The notes under the pieces: model-generated
Databases searched by the model: none
The model's input: only the letters and a program-made list of their open reading frames with translations
What the model was told of the DNA's origin: nothing
Position numbers and translations under genes: made by a program
Part shown: piece after piece, positions 20,128 to 32,034 of the stretch
How the letters are laid out: each line of letters begins with the position of its first letter
Position numbering within the stretch: position 1 is the first letter of the stretch
Assembly (NCBI GenBank): GCA_030323885.1
Contig: CM059190.1
Span: 81,894,709-81,958,708 of the forward strand
DNA: 64,000 nucleotides
From: Branchipolynoe longqiensis
Taxonomy: Eukaryota; Annelida; Polychaeta; Phyllodocida; Polynoidae
Direction: 5' to 3'

Positions 20128-20365
20128 GAAGAGTTCAGGCGCAAAACCACGTAAACACCAATTCAAAACTGCAGTTGAAATTAAAGTTTTTTTATCTGAA
20201 AATGATTTTAATTCTCACTATTTCCACTTTTCGTATGATCATATGGTCATGCAACAATGAAGAAAAAAGTAGGAATATAAGCAATCTTTAAAAAAAAAAG
20301 TTTGATTCAAAAGTTTATTTCCATTTTTGGATTGATGTTTACGTGGTTTTGCGCCTGAACTCTTC
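20128..20365. mobile_element. TIR element, ~238 bp
   Basis: The ends GAAGAGTTCAGGCGCAAAAC, continuing CACGTAAACA, are perfect inverted repeats for ~30 bp. The short interior is non-coding and A/T-rich. Target duplication not evident. Confidence 0.75.
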
Positions 20366-20369
20366 ATAT

Positions 20370-20745
20370 TGTATATCATTAAGCAGTTGTAGGTCTACAA
20401 GAACCATTTAATTGGTCTTAATTGGTAATTTGTACATGTATGTGCTTCACTCAGAATTGTATTTGGCCCTGTAGTGATTGTGGTCCTTTCATGTAGACAT
20501 TTGAATATGTGTTATGGGGAGGAGCATTGCAAAACAAGCACTGTGCGCACAATGTGTTTCAAACGTACCCAGATTGCATATCGCATGAATGTGCATTGCA
20601 TATCACTTGTTGATACAATGTGAATCACATGTACACATTGTGTATCACAAGTCCGTACATTGCATATTGCAAATACACACATTACGCACATTGCATATCA
20701 GGTGTACATACATTGCATATCACATGTCCACAGATTGCATATCAC
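20370..20745 (+). repeat. Degenerate 'ATTGCATATCACATGT' repeat region
   Basis: From ~20570 to 20750 the words ATTGCATATCAC, ACATTG and CACATGT recur at irregular 20-30-bp spacing. Similar words reappear at 21398-21495. No gene. Confidence 0.6.
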
Positions 20746-20749
20746 ATAC

Positions 20750-21395
20750 ATCATCATCATCATCATCATCATGCTGTCAGGTGCGATGTGACAAATACTG
20801 CTTTCATTACTTGACAGCCACTCTCCATTTAGCTTTCTGCTGTGAGAGTGATGTCCATGAGTCAGTCTTAATGTCCCTCAGCTTCAGGTTTCTCTTGATG
20901 GTATCATTGAACCGGAGACGAGGGCACCCTCTCGTTCTGTAACCAGAAGACAGTTGGAAGTAGAGGATCTGCTTTGGTAGCCTGTCTGATGACATCCTCT
21001 TGAGGTGTCCAGTCCACCAGCGATTCTTTTTGATCAGAAGATCTTGCATAGAGGGCAGCTCTGTCCGTTCGAGTATTTCCTTAACATTTCATGAAAGCTG
21101 CCTGCAAAAGTGTTGAAGTGCTGCTGGCTTTTGGATGTTACCAGTGGCACTCTCTCGGGGAGCAAATAGAAGTCTCACACCAGCAAGAAGATGTCCAGAC
21201 AGGCCAACACTATTTGTCCCTGCAGTGGCTGGTCGGGAGATGTTGGGAGTTCCATACATCAAATGCCCTTGATGCTGCCACAGTGACATGGTTTTTGTTC
21301 AGGGTTTGCTCCTTTAGCCTTTAGTTCTGTCAAGAACCTCTACCATAAGGCAGTGGTTTACAACTCTGCAGGGCAGGGGCATCAAACTCCCTGAC
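20750..21395 (-). pseudogene. LINE-B 3' end, copy 2 (fullest associated segment)
   Basis: The minus frame (20807-21049) encodes 'LLIKKNRWWTGHLKRMSSDR', 'LPKQILYFQLSSG', 'RLRFNDTIKRNLKLRDIKTD' and 'SWTSLSQQKAKWRVAVK', then a stop. This is the conserved C-terminal block of a common invertebrate non-LTR retrotransposon ORF. The 3' end runs into (ATG)n. Upstream, 21095-21395 is non-coding but shared with copy 1, so the composite was copied as a unit. Confidence 0.8.
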
Positions 21396-21497
21396 TCTCA
21401 TTGCATAGCACATGCATACGCATTGCATATCACATAGCCTACATTGCTTATTACATTACACCCATTACATAATGACATGTACGCACATTGCATACAA

Positions 21498-21820
21498 CCA
21501 GACGGGATGGCCAAGTGAGGTAGAGCGTCCATCTCAAGTGTTGGTAGATTGTGGAATCATGGTTTCGAACCCTGGTCGAGTCAAACCGATCACTTAAAAA
21601 TTGATACTTGTCGCTTCCTAGCCAGGCGCTCAGCATTATTAGGATAGAGCAAGGACTCATTGACTCAGTGTCAGGATAATGTGACTGAGTGGGATATCAG
21701 GTCATGGTGTTGGCGGCCTGTTCTCCCATCCAGTTGCCATGAGTGTGCACCGTCACAAGTCGGTACCTGTCCTGATATGACTTTAGATGTTGCAGGATGT
21801 AAAACTCAAACAAACAATCA
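21498..21820 (+). mobile_element. SINE family A, full-length, tail type 1
   Basis: Head 'CCAGACGGGATGGCCAAGTG' (A-box region 'AGGTAGAGCG'), B-box 'GGTTTCGAACCC', type 1 body and the tail 'GTTGCAGGATGTAAAACTC'. Confidence 0.9.
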
Positions 21821-21951
21821 TATCGATGAAATGTGACAACTGGATAAGCAATAAGTGCCTCACATATTTTATATCCTATATAGGTTCTTTGGGCGTCTGG
21901 ATTGTTAGCTTATGCAACTTACCCATCCTTTCAAACCCTTTACACCCAAGG

Positions 21952-22060
21952 AAACAGAGAGAGAGAGAGGGAGGGAGTGAGGTAGACGGGGAGAGAGGGA
22001 GAGATGGAGATAAGAGGAGAGAGTGAGACAGAGAGAGACACAGAGACACAGAGACACAGT
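21952..22060 (+). repeat. GAGA-rich microsatellite
   Basis: AGAGAGAGAGAGGGAGGG then GAGACACA units. Confidence 0.85.
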
Positions 22061-22086
22061 CAGGGGGAAAGCCCAACGCTATAAAT

Positions 22087-22395
22087 CAGGGATGAAAGAT
22101 ATCCGCGGTTTCACGGATTTCCGGGATTGTTTATATTCACCGATTAATATTAAACACATTTTTTTTAAATGGGATGTATATGACACCAGTTGGGCGGTTC
22201 GAATCCATTTCTTATATGTACTTAGATGTAGCTAGAACATCAAATCTAATCAAGATACTGTTTGGTATGGGCGATAATGTAATCACAAAAAGGCTAGTTG
22301 AAACCTGACTTCCGGTACTTTTCCGCGATTCCCTGACAATGTTAAGCCTATTGGAGAATTTCCGCTTTTGTTCCCGGAGACTTCTTTCATCCCTG
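22087..22395. mobile_element. hAT-like non-autonomous element
   Basis: The ends are CAGGGATGAAAGATATCC and, reverse-complemented, CAGGGATGAAAGAAGTCTCC. Flanks ATAAAT (22081-22086, 22396-22401) are a 6-bp direct repeat. CAGGG-type ends are characteristic of hAT; the usual duplication is 8 bp, and subgroups with 5 or 6 bp have been described. Confidence 0.7.
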
Positions 22396-22404
22396 ATAAA
22401 TAGA

Positions 22405-23125
22405 TCGCATGCGTCACCACTGGGCTAAAGTTCTAAGAATAGACAAGAAAACCCACTAACAAGGTAACAGGGATCTCCAAACTAAGACAATAAACCCTAG
22501 TCTCATTTAGGCTTAGCTATGGAAATCCTCCAGACAAAGCAATCCACCCCCACAACACACCCGGCTGCACTCTAATATTTGTATTCCAAGTTATGCTGGT
22601 CCCTCAGGAAACACTGACGCTGTGAGAAAGCGTGTAGTGATGCTGGATCGCCGCTTCGGCTTACATGGCTGAAAGTGTGGGAGGTGATGAATACACAATA
22701 CACAAAATGGTATTTTATCTAATGTTAAATAATTACTCGGGCAATTTCACTGCAATCTTCATCTTCTTGGTTGTCCATCGGTGCTGATGATGCCAACAGG
22801 TCGTCATTTGTTGTGAACTTGTCGATGACTGATGAGTCCAATTGGTGCTTGGAATGTGTGGAGGTACATTGGACATGTGTGTGTATCTGCCGTCAGATAG
22901 TCTGGTGGGTGAAGGAGGCAATCTTGATTTTTGTACTCATATTAGCTACATTGAGATCATATGCACTGCATTTCGATTTCAGCATTGCTCGTATTAGAAA
23001 ATTGTGTGCAGTGGGGTGTACGCCACGCTACGTCACGCCACATGCTACGTCACGTCATTAGGGTCACCTGACCAGACCATCCCCAGCTTGGTCCCGGATA
23101 CCCTGCCGCTGAATCAGACACTAAG
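22405..23125. other. No gene seen
   Basis: Unique sequence. A short 'TACGCCACGCTACGTCACGC' reiteration near 23020-23055 is the only structure noticed. Confidence 0.4.
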
Positions 23126-23127
23126 TA

Positions 23128-23360
23128 CCAGACGGGATGGCCAAATGAGTTAGAGCATCCGTCTCCTGTGTGGTAGATCATGGGGTCGTGAGTTCGAATC
23201 CTGGTCGAGTCAAACCGATGACTTAAAAATGTATACTTGTCGCTTCCTAGCCAGGCGCTCAGCATTATTAGGATAGGGCAAGGAGCAGTGGAATGAGGAA
23301 GACCAATCGCCTGCGACAGACATTTCCCCTGCTTAAACAACTAATGTACAAACAAAAATA
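23128..23360 (+). mobile_element. SINE family A, tail type 2
   Basis: The head and first ~150 bp are standard family A. After 'AGGATAGGGCAAGGA' the sequence switches to a different tail, 'GCAGTGGAATGAGGAAGACC' ... 'CCCCTGCTTAAACAACTAAT' and an ACAAA end. This is the reference copy of tail type 2. Confidence 0.9.
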
Positions 23361-23499
23361 GTAACTTCCCAGATAACAGTCATGCCCTATATGTAGAAAC
23401 TGCGACTGGGCATCACAAACATCTTGTTTGAATGTGTTGTATATGTTCAAATGGATGTGTTGTGTATGTTGAAAGGAATTTTGTTGTTGTGTATATTAA

Positions 23500-23822
23500 A
23501 GTTGCATAGTCCGATGGTTATGAGTTTCTGTTATTTTCTGATATAAATATATTAGGTTAATCATTATATTCTACCTTACCTTATTCTGAATTAACTTTCA
23601 TTTTAAATGGTTACCTTATGAGATATTTGAAGTACAAACATGCTAAATTAATTTTGGCAAGTTTGCCCAAATTCTAACATACTCTATTAAATTGCTTCTG
23701 TATTCCCTTATATTTGACAAATGTTTAATAAGTTCACCAGCATCTAAGATGGATATGTAGAATCGAATCTAGATAATTGTTTTGGTTTTGAAAATTTGAG
23801 GTTTTCATCTGACCATGCAGCT
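23500..23822 (+). mobile_element. TTAA-flanked TIR element, copy 2
   Basis: The ends AGTTGCATAGTCCGATGG and CCATGCAGCT are flanked by TTAA at 23496-23499 and 23823-23826. The interior aligns along its length with the copy at 7571-7915. Confidence 0.85.
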
Positions 23823-23944
23823 TTAAAATGAAGTTTGTTTTGTTAAAATGAATTATTTCTTGTGGATATTAAGATGAATCTGTTGTGTATGTTACAATGA
23901 ATTTATTTGTTGTGTATCTCAAAATGGATTTGCTGTACATGTAA

Positions 23945-24375
23945 ACATGAATTTGTTGTGTAGGTTAAAATGAATTTGTTGTGTAGGTTAAAATGAATTT
24001 GTTGTGTAGGTTAAAATGAATTTGTTGTGTAGGTTAAAATGAATTTGTTGTGTCGGTTAAAATGAATTTGTTGTGTAGATTAAAATGAAGTTGTTGTGTA
24101 GGTTAAAATGAATTTGTTGTGTAGGTTAAAATGAATTTGTTGTGTGGGTTAAAATGAATTTGTTGTGTAGGTTAAAATGAATTTGTTGTGTAGGTTAAAA
24201 TGAATTTGTTGTGTAGGTTAAAATGAATTTGCTGTGTAGGTTAAAATGAATTTGTTGTGTAGGTTAAAATGAATTTGTTGTGTAGGTTGACATGAATTTC
24301 TTGTGTAGCTTAAAATGAATTTGTTGTGTAGCTTAAAATGAATTTGTTGTGTAGCTTAAAATGAATTTGTTTCAT
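23945..24375 (+). repeat. 23-bp minisatellite
   Basis: About 18 copies of the 23-bp unit 'GAATTTGTTGTGTAGGTTAA' plus AAT, very homogeneous in the centre and degenerate at both ends (from ~23840). Confidence 0.95.
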
Positions 24376-24539
24376 ATGTTGAAATGATTATCCTGGATAT
24401 GTGTTTGCTTTCCATGTTACATGATTGATCTTAACGCACAGTGCAATATGTATAAGATCAAAATCAACTCTGAGATAAATCGTTTGTGAACATCGATTCT
24501 TCTACTATTTAGATTTTATTGTTGCTATTATTTGGAATA

Positions 24540-24720
24540 ACCCTCATCTCCGGTTCGAGGATACCGTCAAGAGAAACCTGAAGCTGAGAGACATTAAGAA
24601 CGACTCATGGACTTCACTCTCATGGCAGAGAGCTAAATGGAGAGCGGCAGTCAAATAATGAAAGCAGTCTTTGTCGCATCGCGACCGACAGCATGATGAT
24701 GATGATGATGATGCTTTGGG
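24540..24720 (+). pseudogene. LINE-B 3' end, copy 3
   Basis: The plus strand encodes 'FEDTVKRNLKLRDIKNDSWT', 'SLSWQRAKWRAAVK' and a stop, followed by ~60 bp of 3' sequence and an (ATG)n tail. Only the last ~40 codons are present. Confidence 0.8.
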
Positions 24721-24984
24721 ATGTTTTCACTGCCGGTTTCCATGTCACACTTTGGTGCCCGGCTTCAGGGAATGACCATTATTTAATCCTACTACCCATA
24801 TCTATGTGAAGCTGCTTCGGTCACATTAGGGAGCGTGCATTTAAAGTGTGTTGCTAAAGCACCCACTTCACGTGAGCTACTCCATCCTGCTTTACTGACG
24901 CTGCGCATATCGGTCAGCGAACACCTGGGTAATGCTACAGTGATGGGGTAGGACCACTGGGGAATGTACAATGAGTCATCAATT

Positions 24985-27900
24985 GTGTCTGCACCACCAC
25001 CCGCTACACTGCGCACCCACACTGCGCACCCACACTGCACAACTACACTGTGCATTTACACTGCACACCCACACTGCACAACTACACTGTGCATTCACAC
25101 TGCACACTCACACTGCACAACTACACTGTGCATTCACACTGCACACCCACACTGCACAACTACACTGTGCATTCACACTGCATACCCACACTGCACAACT
25201 ACACTGTGCATCCACACTGCATACCCACACTGCACAACTACACTGTGCATTCACACTGCGCACCCACACTGCACAACTGCACTGTACATTCACACTGCAT
25301 ACCCACACTGCACAACTACACTGTGCATTCACACTGCATACCCACACTGCACAACTACACTGTGCATTCATAATGCATACCCACACTGCACAACTACACT
25401 GTGCATTCACACTGCACACTCAGACTGCACAACTACACTGTGCATTCACACTGCATACCCACACTGCACAACTACACTGTGCATTCACACTGCATACCCA
25501 CCCTGAACAACTGCACGGTGCATTCACACTGCACAACTACACTGTGCATTCACACTGCACACTCACACTGCACAACTACACTGTGCATTCACACTGCACA
25601 CTCACACTGCACAACTACACTGTGCATTCACACTGCACACTCACACTGCACAACTACACTGTGCATTCACACTGCACACTCCCACTGCACAACTACACTG
25701 TGCATTCACACTGTACACTCCCACTGCACAACTACACTGTGCATCTACACTGCACACCCACACTGACCAACTACACTGTGCATTCACACTGCACACCCAC
25801 ACTGCACAACTACACTGTGCATTCACACTGCACACCCACACTGCACAACTACACTGTGCATTCACACTGCACACCCACACTGCACAACTACACTGTGCAT
25901 TCACACTGCATACCCACACTGCACAACTACACTGTGCATTCACACTGCACACTCACACTGCACAACTACACTGTGCATTCACACTGCATACCCACACTGC
26001 ACAACTACACTGTGCATTCATACTGCACACTCACACTGCACAACTACACTGTGAATTTACACTGCACACCCACACTGCACAACTACACTGTGCATTCACA
26101 CTGCACACTCACACTGCACAACTACAGTGTGCATTCACACTGCAGACCCACACTGCATAACTACACTGTGCATTCACACTGCACACTCACACTGCACAAC
26201 TACACTGTGCATTTACACTGCACACACACACTGAACAACTACACTGTGCATTCACACTGCACACCCACACTGCACAACTACACTGTGCATTCATACTGCA
26301 CACTCACACTGCACAACTACACTGTGCATTTACACTGCACACCCACACTGCACAACTACACTGTGCATTCACACTGCACACTCAGACTGCACAACTACAC
26401 TGTGCATTCACACTGCATACCCACACTGCACAACTACACTGTGCATTCACACTGCATACCCACCCTGAACAACTGCACGGTGCATTCACACTGCACAACT
26501 ACACTGTGCATTCACACTGCACACTCACACTGCACAACTACACTGTGCATTCACACTGCACACTCACACTGCACAACTACACTGTGCATTCACACTGCAC
26601 ACTCACACTGCACAACTACACTGTGCATTCACACTGCACACTCCCACTGCACAACTACACTGTGCATTCACACTGTACACTCCCACTGCACAACTACACT
26701 GTGCATCTACACTGCACACCCACACTGACCAACTACACTGTGCATTCACACTGCACACCCACACTGCACAACTACACTGTGCATTCACACTGCACACCCA
26801 CACTGCACAACTACACTGTGCATTCACACTGCACACTCACACTGCACAACTACACTGTGCATTCACACTGCATACCCACACTGCACAACTACACTGTGCA
26901 TTCATACTGCACACTCACACTGCACAACTACACTGTGAATTTACACTGCACACCCACACTGCACAACTACACTGTGCATTCACACTGCACACTCACACTG
27001 CACAACTACAGTGTGCATTCACACTGCAGACCCACACTGCATAACTACACTGTGCATTCACACTGCACACTCACACTGCACAACTACACTGTGCATTTAC
27101 ACTGCACACACACACTGAACAACTACACTGTGCATTCACACTGCACACCCACACTGCACAACTACACTGTGCATTCATACTGCACACTCACACTGCACAA
27201 CTACACTGTGCATTTACACTGCACACCCACACTGCACAACTACACTGTGCATTCACACTGCACACTCACACTGCACAACTACAGTGTGCAATCACACTGC
27301 AGACCCACACTGCACAACTACACTGTGCATTCACACTGCACACTCACACTGCACAACTACACTGTGCATTCACACTGCACACTCACACTGCACAACTACA
27401 CAGTGCATTCACACTGCACACTCACACTGCACAACTACACTGTGCATTTACACTGCACACCCACACTGCACAACTACACTGTGCATTCACACTGCATACC
27501 CACACTGCACAACTGCACTGTGTATTCAGACTGCACACCCACACTGCACAACTACATTGTGCATTAACACTGCACCCCCACACTGCACAACCACACTGTG
27601 CATTCACACTGCACACTCACATTGCACAACTACACTGTGTATCCACACTGCACACCCACACTGCACAACTACACTGTGCATTCACACTGCACACTCACAC
27701 TGCACAACTGCACTGTGCATTCACACTGCACACTCACACTGCACATCCGTACTCGACACCCACACTGCACACTCAAATTGCACCTCCACACTGCACCCCC
27801 ACACTGCACACCCGCCCTGCACACCCACACTGCACATTCACACTGTGCACTCACACTATGCACCCACACTGCACACTCACACTACATACCCACACTGCAC

Positions 27901-28790
27901 ACTCACAATGCACACCCACACTGCATACCCACACTGCACACCCACACTGCACACCCACCATGTACACTCATGCTGCACACCCAAGCTGCACACCCACACT
28001 GCACACCAACACTGCACACCCACACTGCACACCCGCCCTGCACACCCACACTTCACATTCACACTGTACTCTCACACTATGCACCCACACTGCACACTCA
28101 CACTACACACCCACACTGCACACTCACACTGCACATCTACACTGCGCACTCACACTGTGCATTAACACTGCACACTCACAATGCACACCCACACTGCACA
28201 TTCACAATGCACGCCCACACTGCACACTCGCACTGGACACTCACACTGCATGCCCACACTGTACACCCACATTGTACACCCACACTGAACCCTTACACTG
28301 CACACCCACACTGCACTCTCACACTGGACACTCACACTGGACAATCACACTGTACACCCACACTGCACACCCACATTGCACACCCACACTGCACACCCAC
28401 ACTGCCCACTCACACTGGACACTCACACTGCATAATCACACTGCACACCCACACTGCGCACTCAAAATGCACGCCCACACTGCACACCCACAATGCACAC
28501 CCACACTGTACACTCACACTATGCACCCATATTGTACACTCACACTATGCACCCACACTGCACAATCACACTGCACACCCACCCTGTACATTCATGCCAC
28601 ACACCCACACTGCATACCCACACTGCACATGCACAGTGCACACCCACACTGCACACTCACACTGCACACCCACACTGCACACCCACACTGCACACTCACA
28701 CTGCACACCCACACTGCACACCCACAACCACACCCACACCCGCAATGCACACCCACTTCACACTCACACTGCACACCCACACTAGGAATC
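24985..28790 (+). repeat. 13-bp-based minisatellite with higher-order structure, 3.8 kb
   Basis: The basic unit is a 13-mer such as ACTGCACACCCAC. From ~25030 to 27740 three variants alternate (ACTGCACAACTAC, ACTGTGCATTCAC, ACTGCACACCCAC), giving a 39-bp period (e.g. 25034 to 25073). Rare variants ('CCCTGAACAACTGCACGG' at 25501 and 26463, 'CACTGACCAACTAC' at 25761 and 26723) recur 962 bp apart, which is 74 x 13, showing a block duplication. Beyond 27740 the 39-bp order dissolves into plain 13-bp repeats. All long frames here (His/Thr/Cys-rich, up to 585 codons) exist because 39 is a multiple of 3. Confidence 0.95.
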
Positions 28791-28988
28791 CATGCCAGAG
28801 CAGGAGGTGATTCCTGAAGGATACCAAAACACAGGAGGTTTGGGAGGGGTTTATTAAAAAGGAAGTAGTATAGAACATGGCGCGTACTCATCAGGCACTA
28901 GGAATGTAAGTAGTAGACGAGCGCCAGTTGGGGGTTTGACTCGGGCGAGGGGGGAAAAGCTAGAGGCGGAGGGGCTGAGTGAAGTTAT

Positions 28989-29520
28989 GGGGCTGTCACA
29001 CTACGACGTTTCTCCCGGCGACCCGTCATCGTTGAAAATAAAATCTTGCGCGTCGAGAAACGTCAAACTTTTCGGCGGTTTGGGGGAAAAGATCGGCGTC
29101 AGCACGGCGCGTTATGCGCGCGCGGCCAACGTGTGTCGACGCGCTGGGGAAAAAAAAAAAAAAGTTTGGCGCGACGTCTTCATTTAACCTTAAATGTTGC
29201 TAGGGTGTAAAACAAAAACGGCTCAGTTTGCGCAACGCGTGAGCAACGACCCTCCCGCGCGCGCGCCGTCTTCCTAGCGTTCCCATAACGTTATTCCGGT
29301 GCGTCCAACGCAGCGCGACGCGCGCCTAACGTCCTTACCCATATATTTGCGCGCGCTGGCGGTCGTTGGGTTGTTTTTGACATGTTGAAAACCTTGGGCG
29401 ATAGGGAACGCGTGCCGGCGTTTCGCGCCGACCATCAACGTCAAAGATAATGTACCGACGTGTACCGATGCGCGCATAACGCGCCCCCAGCGCGTGAGAG
29501 ATAGGTAGGAAGGAAGCCCC
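28989..29520. other. CpG-dense segment with one TIR-like end
   Basis: Very rich in CGCG/GCGC, unlike its neighbours. It starts with 'GGCTGTCACACTACGACG', the same terminus as the foldback element at 29685. A SINE-A tail scrap ('CTTAAATGTTGCTAGGGTGT') lies at ~29188-29219. No credible gene. It may be a diverged relative of that element or a CpG island. Confidence 0.45.
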
Positions 29521-29684
29521 TGAGGCCCCTGAGGGTGGGTGGGTGGGTGGGAAGAAAGGCAGGTAGGAGGAGCTGCTGCTGGAGACGACTGCGGCAAAGT
29601 GACGGATTGCGGGAGAGAGCGGGGTTTATGAAGAGGGGGTGGGGGGGAGTTGGGAGGAGAAGGTGAGTGTGGAAGCCAATGTAA

Positions 29685-30365
29685 AGGCCCTGTCACACTA
29701 CGACGTAATGACGTCAACGTAGGGAGAACGTGAAGAACGTTGAACTTCTCGGCATAGTATGCAAATTTGGGCACGAGTTGAACGTGGATGCAGCGTAGTG
29801 GACGAGATCGTAACGTCGGTAAAGCATAGTGATACCGTTATTCAACAAGATAGGTCAACTTCATTACGTTCACGGAACGTTATGAACGTTATTCCATCGC
29901 CAGAACGACGTTACCTGATGGCGAAACGTTGAACGTACGTTCTCCTGACGTTCTCCTGATGTTATTATGACGTTATCCTGACGTTATCCTGACGTTATCC
30001 TGACGTTCCCATTACGCTGCTTGGACGTTTCCACCGGGTTTAATGTGGGTCAATGTAGTGCAACGTAGTTGAACGTAGTGACTAACATTTTAATAACGTC
30101 CGTTTAACGTCATTGACGTTCATTGAACGTGAACAGAACGTGCGGCGAACGTAAACCCTTACGTTCAAGCTACGTCGAAAGTTTTGAACATGTCCAAAAC
30201 ATTGATATAACTCGACGTACCACGACGTAATGTGACGTAAATCGACGTCATTCTAACGTCATTCTGACGTCATCATGCCGTAACCCAACGTACCTCAACG
30301 TAATGACAAAAAATTACCACGTTAGGCTCACGTTGGCTCGTTACGTCGTAGTGTGACAGGGGTCT
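29685..30365. mobile_element. ACGT-rich foldback/TIR element
   Basis: The ends are AGGCCCTGTCACACTACGAC and, reverse-complemented, AGACCCCTGTCACACTACGA, both continuing to ACGTAA. The flanks TAA (29682-29684) and TAG (30366-30368) may be a 3-bp duplication. The interior is dense in ACGT words and direct repeats of 'CTGACGTTATC'. No ORF. The 3-bp T-A flank suggests Harbinger, but this is not proven. Confidence 0.65.
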
Positions 30366-30404
30366 TAGGGAAAAGGGTGCGAAGAGGGTGATTAAACAGT
30401 TTGG

Positions 30405-30625
30405 GGTACAATCTGTTGAGCACCCGCTTCCAGTGTGGCAGGTCATGGGATTTGAACCTTGTGGGTTCGAAAGCAGCCCATTCAAACCAATGATTGGACA
30501 ATGTATAGGGGTCACTACCTAGCCTCTCACTCAGCATTACTACCATAGCGCAACGAATAGTGGACTGCGGAAGACCAATTGTCCGTGATTGAAATTTCTC
30601 GTGCTTAAGAAATTAATGCAATAAC
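30405..30625 (+). mobile_element. SINE family A, tail type 2, diverged
   Basis: The B-box side ('TTGTGGGTTCGAAAGCAGCC'), 'CAAACCAATGATTGGAC' and tail type 2 ('GTGGACTGCGGAAGACCAAT', 'CGTGCTTAAGAAATTAATGC') are present. Confidence 0.75.
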
Positions 30626-30629
30626 ATGA

Positions 30630-31440
30630 ATACAAAACTATAGAAACAAGAAAACAAACACCTTGTCACTGTCTGATAGATGAGTAGTCGACAACTGACA
30701 AACACTCGATTACACAGCATCCAATCAAAAGTGACTGTGACATCCGAAGCAACAACTGTGAATTAAATATTCTTCTTCCTGATTGGATTACACTGACGTT
30801 ATCCACGAGGTCACGTGGTTCGGATAGTATCCGGTTGGTGTCCTTCCTCCGCCAATGATTTTGAAGTGCGTGTAGAAAATGCTGGACGCGATATACGCTT
30901 CAGCATTCACAGGTGCTCTTAAATGGACTTGGCAGACCTTCTACCAGGCAATAACTGCTTAATGAGTCTATGTAGGATTAAATCTAGGTCAATGATTTGT
31001 TTTTTTAATGAATTTGATCATTCCATCGGACTTTGCCGCGCTAACAAAACAGCGTGATAATATTAGATGTTACATGAGCCTCACCACCATGCCGTAATTC
31101 ACCCCCCCCCCCCCACCTTAGTCCCCCCACCCTGAATGTATGCACTATGTATATGTGGGACTGTCTCAAAAGGTGCTAAGCAATATGGGACAAAACTTTG
31201 TCCATTGTAACAATCAACATACTATCTGCTTATGCATTTGCTCAGGATAAACTGATTTGTTTTTTACATGGTGTTTCATAATCCCAATGGAATACATATT
31301 GATTTGAAGCAAATGTCCTTGTGTTTCAGTGCAACCGTTTCTGTCCTGTTTTGTATCAATCGTCAGAATGGACACAAAAAAGAGCCACCGCCTTTTGAGA
31401 CAGACTCATATATACATATTCTGAATAGGGATATGTTGAA
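30630..31440. other. No gene seen
   Basis: Unique sequence with a poly-C run at ~31100. Nothing else recognised. Confidence 0.4.
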
Positions 31441-31445
31441 CATAT

Positions 31446-31832
31446 ATTCAGAATGCGGCTGCCAGGTTGTTAACGGGTCCAAAGAAATTTGATCACATCA
31501 CTCCTGTGCTGAAATCATTACACTGGCTCCCTGTGGAGAAGAGAATTGATTTCAAGGTGCTGCTTCTTGTATATCGTGCCTTGCATGATCAGGCTCAAGA
31601 ATATATGAGAGATATGCTCCAGGAGAGAACAACTGTTTGAACACTGCACTCCACCGTCTCCAGCCAGTTAGCACTTCCTCAGAGCAGACTCAAAGGCTTT
31701 GGGGATCTTGCTTTTAGTATTGCTGCCCCAAGACTGTGGAATGCTCTGCCAGGATATATCACAGATTGTAAATCTGTTGGTGCTTTTAAAAAAGATCTTA
31801 AGACACATTTGTTTAAATCTGCTTTTAACTAG
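31446..31832 (+). pseudogene. L2/CR1-like LINE, C-terminal fragment with one stop
   Basis: The frame starting at 31446 encodes 'IQNAAARLLTGPKKFDHITP', 'VLKSLHWLPVEKRIDFKVLL', 'LVYRALHDQAQEYMRDML', a TGA at 31638-31640, then 'LPQSRLKGFGDLAFSIAAPR', 'LWNALPGYITDCKSVGAFKK' and 'DLKTHLFKSAFN'. This is the very widespread C-terminal block of L2/CR1-group reverse transcriptase ORFs. It ends naturally at TAG and is followed by the 3' UTR. Confidence 0.9.
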
Positions 31833-31927
31833 GTGAAATTTATTTTCCTGTATATTTGTTTGTTAAATAAAGCACCTGAGAACGGCTTGCTGGATCGGGC
31901 GCTATATAAGTGTTTTTTTATTATTAT
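31833..31927 (+). mobile_element. 3' UTR and tail of the L2/CR1-like LINE
   Basis: Ends 'CGGGCGCTATATAAGTGTT' then T-run and ATTATTATA, the usual terminal hexamer/octamer-repeat tail style of this LINE group. Confidence 0.8.
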
Positions 31928-32034
31928 ATAACACTTACCTCTGTTTCGCGTCTATGGCGATAAGTGGCAGGAGACACTAACTAACTAACAACTCCACTCT
32001 TGCTGTGCTGGCACATATCCCAGTGACCTCACCC

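Noticed and set aside
24964..28891. Multiple long frames (up to 585 codons) in both strands
   Set aside because: Caused by a 39-bp repeat period divisible by three; no domain, start context or codon signal.
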